Positions 51,293-62,000 of a stretch of DNA of 64,000 nt are shown piece after piece. Numbering within the stretch: position 1 is the first letter of the stretch; every line of letters starts with the position of its first letter. Source of the stretch: Moringa oleifera (taxonomy: Eukaryota > Streptophyta > Magnoliopsida > Brassicales > Moringaceae); NCBI GenBank assembly GCA_021397835.1, contig JAJFZO010000889.1:2604001-2668000 (forward strand). Reading direction: 5' to 3'. The notes under the pieces are model-generated. The model ran no database searches, was not told the origin of the DNA, and worked only from the letters and a program-made list of their open reading frames with translations. The translations under genes were made by a program, and so were the position numbers.

Positions 51293-54070
51293 TTACGTTC
51301 CATCAAGTCCCTCAATTAGCATTGTATATGTCTGAGGATGAAATCGGCAGCCCTCTTTTTCCATGACACCTAACAGTTCGGAGCATGTATCGGAAAGGCC
51401 CTTCTTTAGTAAGCCATCGATGAGAATTTTCCAAGCTACTTCATCATGATGATACCCACAGCGTAGCAAGTTGCAAAAAACTGCATTAGCCTTCCCTTTG
51501 TCCCCTTCCTCATATAGCCCACAAACCAAAAGCTTGCAAGACTCTAGTTTTGGTAAATGACCATGACAAATCATATCATCCACCAGCCTCACTGCTTTAT
51601 CATACATTTGCAACTCACAGCAGCAACTAAGAAGAGCGTTAAAAATATCCTCACTGGCAGATATTCCTCTTTCTCTCATATGATTAAATAACCTTTGGGC
51701 TACTTCCAGGCGCCCAACTTTACTAAGTCCTATAATGAGCTTTCCGTAAGTGTTAACATTAGGTAAACAACCATGTTCAAGCATTTTATCAAACATTTCC
51801 AAAACAATGTCAAATTCCATTAGCTTCCACACATCAGCACTATCAATAAAGGCAGCATTCGAAACCAAATAAAGTCCAACTGCATCACCATTTTCTTTCA
51901 TCCACTTCTTCTTTGAAAGATGCGTGATCAAAAAAGAAAAGGTATGATGAGAAGGTTCACAACCAGCATCAAACATTCGCTTCAGAACATCAAACGCAGA
52001 ATATATCAATCCAAAATGTCCATATGCATTTATCAGTAGGGTATATGTCAGGGAATCTGGCGCAATACCTTCTTCTGTCATCTTAGCCAACATATCCTCT
52101 GCCTCTTTCAATTTTCCTACGGAACAATATGCATGAATAAATGAAGTATAGGTAAACACATCAGGCCGATGACCTAAGGAGACCATTTCATCCAAGAACC
52201 TATGAGCATGGTCAAAATCACCTTCCTTCAGCATTTCTTTTATGAGAATCGTATATGTATGAACTGTAGGCTTCACACCCATATTCACCATCTTTTCCAT
52301 CAGCAACAATGCTTCCTGCACTTTCCTCTCTTTGCACAACTCATCTATCAGGGCATTGTAAGTGCATGCATTTGGCAAGCAGTCCTCTGTTTGCATTTTT
52401 TCAAGCAAAGAAAAGGCATCATCTAGTTTTCCAGCCTTGCAGTATCCATCAATCAAAGCAGTGTATATAACTTCGTTGGTATTAATACCTTTCTCCTTGA
52501 GCGAATCAAACATACCACGAGCTTCCTCTAGCCTTTTACTTTTACACAGAGAGTCTATAAAGATGCCATAAGTCCATCGATCAGGGACCAAACCATTCTC
52601 GTTCATCAAATTAAGCAATCTATAAGCGCTATCTAAATGACCCGCCCTACATTGTCCATGAATTAACAAATTGTAACTGATCACGCTTGGCAACAACTTA
52701 CGCTCAAGCATTTTATTAAGTAGTGCCATTGCTTTTTGCACGTTCTTCCTTTTACAAAACCCACATATTAATTCATTATATGTTCGAGTATTTGGAACAC
52801 AATTATTTGATTCCATCAAACTCAATATCTCCAACGCAGCCTCATTCAATCCCTCCTTGCAATACCCATCAATCAAAGCGTTGTATGTGACAACACTTGG
52901 AACTAACCCTTTCTCCAACATCACATCTAACATTCTTCTTGCATCATCAAGCTTACTTTCTTTACACAAACTATCAATGAGCACTGTGTAAGTATGTCCA
53001 TTGGGCTCACACCCTTTCTGCGACATTTCCTTAAAAAAATTCAGTGCTTCTAATTTCCTCCCTAATCCACACAATGCACATATAATCACAGTGTACGTAC
53101 GAACTGTAGGATAGCAATAATCGTCTCCCATTCTTGAGAGTAACTCCACAGCTTCATCAACTCGGCCGGCTTCACAGAGCCCATGTATGAGATTAGTATA
53201 GGAAACCTCATTTCGACGACAACCCTTTTGTGGCATGGCCTTGAAAATCCTATAGGCAGTATCTACATCCTGGTTTCTACAGTGACCCAGTATTAACGAG
53301 GTGTATGTGAAAGTGTCTGGGCTCAATCCTGCCTGCACAATCTTACTCACATACAACTCAGCCTCAATCATATTGCCTTGCTTGCAATAGGCGTTAACCA
53401 TAGTATTAAATGTATAAATGTTTGGTGAAAGCATATCATCTAACATATCGAAATAAACACCTTTCATCTCATCAACCAATCCAAATCTAGACAATGACAT
53501 TAACAATGTGTTATAGCACCTAACAGTGAGCTTAAATTTATGTTCACCACCATCATCCTTATTCATGGTCCTTAATAAATCCAAAACAAACAGAGTATCT
53601 TCTACCGAATCGCAAGATTTAATCATCAAAAGCCTGATCTTATAGGCAGCAGGGAAAAACCTATGATTAATGAGGATGTTTAGCAGAGAAAAATAAGAGT
53701 GAACGGTGTGCTTAAAATTAGGCTTTCGTGAAATCCAGTAGGAGAAATTGAGGGCTGTTTGAGGATCCATATTGAGGGCAAAAAGAGAGGAGACATGGGA
53801 TGGGGATATGGACGGGACTAAACTTTTGAGGGCGGGACTCTTTTGCCAATTCGGTTGGGAGATGATGGAGAAAATGCGGGAGGCAGTATCGGATGCGTCA
53901 GGGTCCGGGGTAAGGGAATGAGGAAGCGAGGCGATTGCAAACGAGGAACAGGAAGGAGACGAAAAGAATGGCTTTTTATGCAGAGGAAAGATTAACTGAC
54001 CTGGAGAGACAATAATGGGCCTCGGATTTCTCATCGCGGGAGATAGAACGATGGAGAAAGATCCACGCAT
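51293..54070 (-). CDS. P-class pentatricopeptide repeat protein (At5g65560 type)
   Basis: A single uninterrupted frame encodes 925 aa. PPR proteins bind organelle RNA, one base per repeat, and act in its processing, stability or translation. The N-terminus (MRGSFSIVLSPAMRNPRP, then basic and Ser-rich to about residue 50) looks like a mitochondrial or plastid presequence. A conserved lead-in with NFSYWISRKPNFKHTVHSY follows, then about twenty 35-residue repeats from about residue 180 to the end, with typical phrases TYTVLIDSLCKESKLDDA, TYNALIDGYCKEG and TYNELICGFCKR. No E, DYW or SMR domain follows, so it is a P-type protein. The order and wording of the repeats match Arabidopsis At5g65560 as remembered, and the length is similar. 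The start chosen is the first Met; a second Met at residue 13 is possible. The gene is intronless, as is normal for PPR genes. Confidence 0.93.
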   Translation of the reverse strand: MRGSFSIVLSPAMRNPRPIIVSPGQLIFPLHKKPFFSSPSCSSFAIASLPHSLTPDPDASDTASRIFSIISQPNWQKSPALKSLVPSISPSHVSSLFALNMDPQTALNFSYWISRKPNFKHTVHSYFSLLNILINHRFFPAAYKIRLLMIKSCDSVEDTLFVLDLLRTMNKDDGGEHKFKLTVRCYNTLLMSLSRFGLVDEMKGVYFDMLDDMLSPNIYTFNTMVNAYCKQGNMIEAELYVSKIVQAGLSPDTFTYTSLILGHCRNQDVDTAYRIFKAMPQKGCRRNEVSYTNLIHGLCEAGRVDEAVELLSRMGDDYCYPTVRTYTVIICALCGLGRKLEALNFFKEMSQKGCEPNGHTYTVLIDSLCKESKLDDARRMLDVMLEKGLVPSVVTYNALIDGYCKEGLNEAALEILSLMESNNCVPNTRTYNELICGFCKRKNVQKAMALLNKMLERKLLPSVISYNLLIHGQCRAGHLDSAYRLLNLMNENGLVPDRWTYGIFIDSLCKSKRLEEARGMFDSLKEKGINTNEVIYTALIDGYCKAGKLDDAFSLLEKMQTEDCLPNACTYNALIDELCKERKVQEALLLMEKMVNMGVKPTVHTYTILIKEMLKEGDFDHAHRFLDEMVSLGHRPDVFTYTSFIHAYCSVGKLKEAEDMLAKMTEEGIAPDSLTYTLLINAYGHFGLIYSAFDVLKRMFDAGCEPSHHTFSFLITHLSKKKWMKENGDAVGLYLVSNAAFIDSADVWKLMEFDIVLEMFDKMLEHGCLPNVNTYGKLIIGLSKVGRLEVAQRLFNHMRERGISASEDIFNALLSCCCELQMYDKAVRLVDDMICHGHLPKLESCKLLVCGLYEEGDKGKANAVFCNLLRCGYHHDEVAWKILIDGLLKKGLSDTCSELLGVMEKEGCRFHPQTYTMLIEGLDGT

Positions 54071-54389
54071 GAAAATGGGAGCTAGGATTTCTGATGAATC
54101 ATGGAGCTGTGTCCCCTTGAAGCTCAGGGAGCTGACTTAAATGAAGAAAGAGCAGAAAGTTAGGAGGGGAGGAGGAGAGGTTTCCACTGTTTCTCTACTT
54201 CTCTTTATGATATATACTTTCGAATCGGGTCCGGATAAACCCAGAGCCCGAGTGTTTATCTGGGTCCAAATCAAGAGTCCCGTCCACTTCATCCAATTTA
54301 ACAGGACCATTGAATTTATGACGGGTTTTTCATTCTTTCAAATCAAAAGTACATGTTTACCACAAATAAAAGAGTGAAAATTATATAAA

Positions 54390-57300
54390 ATTTTAAATTA
54401 TATCATATGTTATTAAATTAATTTTAATATTTTAAAAATAATAAATTAAAATAAATTTAAATAAATCTTAATATTTTAATTTTATTTAAATTTAATTTTA
54501 TTAAAAATATTTAAATTAAAAATATTTTATAATAAATTTGATTTATAATTTTTTACATATGTAAAAAAATATTTAAGTTATTATCATAAACAAATTAAAA
54601 ATTTTTTAATGTTGAATTTTTAAAAAAATACTATCAAAAATTTAAAAATTTTATAAAAAATAAAAAGTTAATTAAAAAATTTAAATTTGAGGAATAAAAT
54701 CAAAATGAAATGTAAAATCTATTTGAGTAGTTTTTAACTATTTCAATGAAATAAATTATTAATTTTTTATAATTATTTAAAATTAATATTTAATCTAGAT
54801 AAAATTAATAAATCAAGATTAGTTAGGATACGTTTTGAAAGTTGAAGTTTGACTGGAGAGAAAAGGTAAAATTCAAAAATTTTAAATGATATTCACCTTA
54901 AATTAAAATTAAACTGTTAATTTAAATTAAATTAAATTTTATTAAAAATTAAAAATTAAAAACTTTTAAATCAAAGATTTTATATAATAAATTTTAATTT
55001 AAATTTTTTTAAATGTAAAAAATATTATAATAAAAAAATCTTAACATTTTTTAAAAATAAAAATATTTTAAAAATATTTACAATATCAAAATTTTAAAAA
55101 AATCATAAAAAATAATTTGTGAGTCATCAAAAATTATTCAAATTTTATAAATGAATTTAAAATAGGGTGTGGAATTTATTTGAGTTATATTTTAATATTT
55201 TAACAATAAAAATATTTTTAATTTTTAAATTTTTTTTGAAATAATGTTGAATTTAATTCAAGTTAATAGTTTGGGGTTCGATTTGCTACTTTTTAGATAC
55301 TAAAGTTTGTTTTGCAATATAGAGTATAGTTTAGGGTTGTCTATAACATTTGCCCTAAACAAAATTTAGAATACATAAAAATGAAAATGAATATAAATTG
55401 AAATAAAAAATAAGATTCAAAATAAAATATTTATTTGAATTCAACAAATTGAAATTACATTATCATAGATCTTATTCATATGTTATTTATAATTAAAATT
55501 AAGATATATTTTTTATTAATAAAAATATTACACATTTTAAATAATTTTTATAATTATAAAATAATATAAATAAATATTATTAAATTTATACTTTTATTAT
55601 AAATTGAAATATTAAATTTTTATTTAATAAATAATAAATTTATATTACTCATCAATGTTATCATAGGTGGTAATATATAATTATATATGAAGAAAGTAAA
55701 TATTTTAAGTCATAAATATAAAAATAATCTCATTATTTTTTAAATTTATAAAAATAAATTTTATATCAAAAATTGTTAAAATTTTGTAATATAGAGTATA
55801 GTTTAGGGTTGTATATAACATTTACCCTAAACAAATTTTAGAATACATAAAAATGAAAATGAATATAAATTGAAAAAAAATAAGATTAAAAATAAAATAT
55901 TTATTTGAATTCAAAAAATTGAAATTAAATTACCATAAATCTTATTCATACGTTATTAATAATTAAAATTAAAACATATATTTTTTATTAATAAAAATAT
56001 TATACATTTTTAATAATTTGTATAATTATAAAATAATATAAATAAATATTATTAAAATTTATATTTTTATTATAATATTAAAATTTTACTTAATAAATAA
56101 TAAATTTATATTACTCATCATTGTTATCATACATGGTAATATATAATTATACATAAAGAAAGTAAATATTTTAAGTCATAAATATAAAATAAATGCATTT
56201 TTAGGTTTTTTAATTTTTTATTTTGTTCATAAATTTAAAAATAAATAATAACAAAATAATAATTTAACTTCATAATAAAGAAAGAGAGTGTAAATTCTGT
56301 GGAAAGATTTGAGTTCGCCATTCCCATTCTTTATTTTTAAATTCATGTGCATGTAATCTCATTATTTTTTAAAATAAAAATAAGAAAACATGAAATTCAT
56401 TATGATTCTTTACTTCGATTGCATTATCCTATTAAGCATATCATAAATTTATTCACTCTAAATTTAATTTAAATTAAAAAAAGATTTTTTTAGCTTTTTA
56501 AACCATTGACTTTTTAAAAAATGTTTAATTTTATTTACTTAATTATTACTAGCCTTTTGACATTGGTTTAAGACAAAAACCTGGGTCCTATGCCATTTAT
56601 CTGGGAGGGACGTCATCCATTTAATAAACCAATGCCCTTTTGAAGTGATCATTTCATTAATTAAAGTTATAAGAAAGTATCATATGTAAAGGCTATGTAG
56701 AAATAATATAATAAAATAAAAGTAAAAAAGGTTGCATAGAGTTTTAGTAGTAACTTAATATGAAATGTGCCAAACTTAATATTAAAAAAAAATTGCACGT
56801 GAAAATTTCACAGGAACAACGTGATAATATAGAGATAGAAAAGGTTACATAAAGTTTCACTGAAGTCATTAATTTCCTATAATGTTTTTTACGGACTCAA
56901 TTATGATTACACGAACACATTATATGAAAAAATATATATGAAACTTACTATAAATTATTATACATAATCATCAAATTCAAGCAACGTCACACAAGTATCA
57001 AACACAACTTAACATGAAATAGGGCCAACTTTAATAAGAAAAACATTATATAGTAAAAATTACACGAAATGTGTTAACATTTATATAAAACTTACAAGAA
57101 ATATGATCTTCTTTTTTTTTTTTTTTCAACTAAGTACACAATCATTCATTGGTACAACACTATCACAGTGATATTATTGTAAATATTTTTATTTTTTTAA
57201 AAAAATTTGTTCGAAAGTATAAAAATAATTAGAAAATAATCAAATTATAAAAGTGATATTCTCTTAAATTAATTAAATTGAATATTTTTTTATTATATAT

Positions 57301-58780
57301 ATACATGATAATATGAAAAAAGTGATTTAATTTTTTTATTATAATAATATTTAAGGGTAAAAATATTATAAAACTTAGATATCTACTTGCATTATTAATC
57401 AAATTCTCATTTTTAAAAAGTAACAAATTGAACTTTAATGCGTCAATTTGATATGAATTGGATTTTAATTCAAATTGTTATGAAAAAATTAAAAATATCT
57501 TGGTTGTTAAAATACCTCAAAAATAACTCAAATGAATTCTTCATCCTATTTCGAGTTTACTTTTTAAATTTTAACAATTTTTGATATAATTTTTTTTTCA
57601 TAAATTTTTTAAAATTTTGATAATATAAATTTAAAAAATATTTTTAAGTTCTTAAAAAATTTTAAATTTTTTTTGATGATAACTTGAATATTTTTTTTAT
57701 GTGTAAAAAATTTCAAAATCAAAATTCATTGTATAAAATCTTCAATTTGAATATCTTTAATTTTTAAAATTTTTGAGAAATTTTCATTTATTCAAATTGA
57801 TAAATCATAATTCAATTTATCAATTTTAAATCTTAAAGATTTAATTAATAACATATCATAAAAATAAGAGTTTTATATGATATTGATCTACACTTTAATC
57901 ATTTAAATATATTTAATTTTAATAAAACATCATCAAAACAATAGAATAATTCATCCTGTGATATTTACGACAAAAATAGTTTATACTTGATTTATCTCAC
58001 CTTGTTGATTAAATTACAAAAGATCATTGTTAAACAATGAAAAAGATAGATAAATACAAATATTTTTCTAAAAAAGTACATTGTAAAGTTCTCGGTGTCT
58101 AAGATTGCTAAACATCTCACCATTTATGGAATTTACAATAATCTTTATTGTAACTGTTTATTAAAAAGTTAATGTACAAATTAAATAATGAAGTAATCAA
58201 ACCGATAATGCAAATAATATAATTGATGCTATCCCAAATTGATAAATTAAAAATGCAACCATCAATTAGTGGGGGAAGTTGTTGAACAAATTGTCCCCTA
58301 AAATCAAGTGACTAATTAAAACATAGAGGTTTTCAAAGAAAAAAAAAACAGTTTAATGTTTAAGCCATGGGGTTGTAAAAATAAAATAAGTAAAAATGAT
58401 ATGATAATATTTAATTATAATTATTGCAAAAATTTTAGACCATTTTTCTATAATGATGGTTAATTATTTATATTTAATTATAAATTAGAACCATCTCAAT
58501 GTCACACAGTAAATAATTGAGGTGTTTTAAAAATTTAGATTTTATATTTTTCTATTTTTAGACCATTTTTCTATTTTTGCTCGATAAAATTTAAATTTCC
58601 CTAAAAATAAAAAATAAATCTCTAAAATCTGATAGTTTAAGTAATTATTAAATCCAATATAAGAATTGGATTCGAAAGATGACCCGTGGCTTTTAAAGGG
58701 ACGATGATATTGACCCGCATTAGTCACCCCGTAGCGGGACATAACCTGATAAGGACGATGTTTTTAGTATTTCACTTTCC
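54390..58780. other. Long AT-rich intergenic region with repeat copies
   Basis: No gene is supported. It holds copies of the dispersed AT-rich family (about 54390-54800, 54900-55250, 57490-57870) and a tandem duplication (55316-56190). The rest is low-complexity A/T sequence. The last 100 bases before 58780 are less AT-rich and adjoin the KH gene's upstream region. Confidence 0.5.
55316..56190. repeat. Tandem direct duplication of an AT-rich unit of about 470 bp
   Basis: Two diverged copies in the same orientation, offset by about 472 bp. Copy 1 starts near 55316 with atatagagtatagtttaggg; copy 2 starts near 55788 with the same string. Both continue through tagaatacataaaaatgaaa, then ttatttgaattcaa, and end near agtaaatattttaagtcata. 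Each copy has a small inverted motif near its start (tttagggttgt ... ccctaaac). It codes for nothing. Confidence 0.85.
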
Positions 58781-59018
58781 GAAATCAAAAAAGCCTCTTG
58801 TCGTCTTCCCTATCAAATAACCCGCTGGCTGCTGCTGCTGCTGCCTGCCCCTTTACCCAAACGCTCCCCTCCCGTACACTTCAGTTCAATTGCCTAGGTG
58901 CCACCTACCGAGCTTTATTCCTCTGTGTCCAACGCTACTCGGCTTCAACATCGAGTGCTGTGAATATTAAAGTAACTGTTCTTTGCTTGGCCGGAGACAG
59001 AAGTAAGCTTCTCGACGA

Positions 59019-59042
59019 AGAGAGAGAGAGAGAGAGAGAGAG
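59019..59042. repeat. (GA)n microsatellite in the 5' leader of the KH gene
   Basis: About eleven GA units end 20 bases before the chosen start codon. GA-rich leaders are common in plants and can influence promoter activity or translation; this is not testable here. Confidence 0.85.
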
Positions 59043-59062
59043 GGCTTGGAGAATCAGCAGGC

Positions 59063-62000
59063 ATGCAGCACGATGTGGTTTCTTCGACGCAAAACCACCA
59101 CGGGGCGGGGCCGATCAAGGAGAACCTGAGCAAAAGGCGGCCGCGGCGAGGAAAGCCGAATAACGGGCTACCTGGCCAAGTGGCTTTTCGCATCGTGTGC
59201 CACGTGTCGGCCGTAGATGGAATCATCGGGAACTGCGGCGCCATCTTGTCACAGCTCCACTCAGAGAACGCTGCCGAAATTCACTGCGAGGAGGCCGTTC
59301 CCGGGTCCGACCACCGGGTCATACTCATTGTTGGATCCGGATCAATTGACAGACGCATCATGTTGGACAGCAAGAGTGGGAATCGCTACAATGAGAGTGG
59401 AGAGAGTGTCGAGTGCGATGTGTCGAGCGCGCAAGAGCTGATGATCAGGGTTTTTGAGAGACTGTGGGCTGTGGAGGCAGAGATCGACCATGGTGGTGGG
59501 AAGGAGGAGGAGGCTTACTGCGGGTTGTTGGCGGATACGACTCAGATTGGTGCCGTTGTGGGGAGAGGAGGAAAGAACATTGTGCGGATGAGGAGAGAGA
59601 CGGGCGCTAAGATCAGAATTCTGCCACCGCCGCATTGGGCCGCGAAGGATGATGAGTTGATTCAGGTTTTTTTAAGCTAAATAAATAGTTTTGGTTCAGA
59701 AGGGGCGCATTGTTTTGCTGAAGGCATGCCATAAATTAATAGAAAACTAATGATATATCAGTGAACAATTTCAATTCTTTCTAAGCATTTTGAAATTTTG
59801 CTTCATTTATCATCTTTCTTCTGTGGCAAGCGATCACTTATATCAATTCTCTGGTTCAGCGGTCCTTTGTTTAGCATTTTCTCGTTTATAGATTTTTTCA
59901 AATTGCATTTTGTTTGGCCATTTTTTTAGGACGCCTTGCCTTTTTGGGAGGAGCCTAGGGCTGATTTTGTTTGAAACAGAATTGCTACCTTAGTTTTTTG
60001 AAGAAAACGATGAAGTTCTGGGTAATGGCTGTTCATGTGCAGAAGCTTATCATACAGGCATCGGTTCATCTTCTTCAGCTTCTTTGTTAATCAATGGGAA
60101 ATAGTTCTTGCACTGAAACATATTCTTTAATACTTCATCTGTTCCAATGGTAGTTTCACGGTTGTGTAGAACACTAAAGTTTTCTCTGAACATGTGACTT
60201 AACCATTTCTCCTTTATGGAAAATAACATGTTAAGGGAGATGCATACTGCCCTGGCTTCAGCTGAATGTAGTGCTAAAAAGTGTGCATTCTGGGTTTTTC
60301 CTTAATATTCATTGGTTGTCTGTACCTACTTTGGATTTTATGAACACAACCATGTTGGGATACATGGTCTAGATGTTTCACGAAGGTTAGTTGAATAGCT
60401 TTTTGCTTCTTTTGATGGCCTTAGTTTTGTAAGATTAGCTGATGGCTGATTATTCAACATGTGCTTAATGAGTTGGAAATATTTGAATTGATGGGGTTCA
60501 ATGAGGCTACGTATTGCAAAGGCATTTAGTTGTATTTTTCCTGGAAATGGTCACAGGGAAGTTCATGTTCTCCTGTTTCGTCTTCGGTTGAAAATTCTTT
60601 TATTCCATGGCAGATTGCTGGTGGCTCTTTGGCGGTAAAGAAAGCACTGGTTGCTGTATCTGGCTGTCTTAAAGATTTTCCACCACTACACAGAAATATA
60701 ACTTCGTTGACCAGAGCGGTTGACAAGGCTCACCATGGTCCCTCTACAGATCAACATGCTGAATTTTTTCCACACCTTAGTTCCTTCCTGCCAAATTTGA
60801 ATGGGAACTACACAAATACTGCTTCTTTGAATGCTCATTTACCATCAACAAGTGCAGAAGAAAACCCCAGGGTGGACATGAAAGCTACAAAAAAGGAAGT
60901 TGTCTTTAAAATGCTCTGTTCAAATCGTGCAGCTGGGGGCATAATTGGCAAGAGAGGGGCCATAGTGAGAGCTTTGGAAAATGAAACAGGTGCTTCAATT
61001 GTGGTTGCACCTCCACTGACTCGATCTGGGGAACGTATTGTTACCATTTCTGCATTTGAGGTTCGTCATGTCCCCATTTTGGTGCCTTTATATGTATTCT
61101 CATGCTCGGAGGAATATTGATATTTGACTTGTTTTCTCTCTTTACATTTGAAAACTCTCTCTCTCTTGCATGCACAACTGAGCTGCACATATGGTTGTAA
61201 TATCCGTCTACCATATGCACCATTGATTTTGGTTTGGCTTCATCTTTTGTAGAATCTTGACTCACGGCACTCTCCTGCCCAAAATGCTGTCGTTCTTGTG
61301 TTTGCTAGATCTATTGAGTCAGACATTGAAAAAGGGTTTCCATCCGGTTTGGGTAAGGGTACTACCGTTATGGCAAGGCTTCTAGCTGCATCAGACCTAG
61401 TCAGCAGCTTGACTGGGGAAGGACGTAGGACACTCTCAAACATGATAGACATAACTGGTTCTGATATACGAATATTGGGACATAACCAGGTGTTGGACTG
61501 CGCTTCAGAGAATGAAGTAGTTATACAGGTGCAGTTATTATTATTGTTTGTAGTTAGTTGAAGTTAATTTTTGCAAGAAGGATCTTAAGGATTACTTGAC
61601 ACTATATTCTCCAAGACAAATAGCACTGACTTGCTAGTGCTCTCATGAACCTCAGTTGCTCTCTTTAGGATAGAAAGATCTAGAACTTTTGGGTTTGTGG
61701 AGTACATTTTTTAATAAATAACTGTGTTTTTCATCATTGCCATTGTTTCCATTTCCTTGTCAAAATGCAATCTGTTGATTTGTAGATTTTCTTTATCAAC
61801 CTTTCTGAAGTGTGTCCACATGCAACTCTTTTGGTGCTATCTTGTCTAGTGGTTCCTCACGAAGCAAGTTATCTTTTAGAATTTTTGGCATTCTTTTCTT
61901 GTTGGGTTTTCAAAATTTTCAAACTTGGAAGTTGCTCGGAGTTTTGCCACTTTAAAACTCATAATTGTTAATGTTTTATATTGCTTAATTCTTCAGGAGC

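Noticed and set aside
58798..59163. 121-codon frame overlapping the start of the KH gene
   Set aside because: It begins at a TTG, runs through the GA microsatellite and overlaps the real coding exon in another frame. It is most likely leader sequence.
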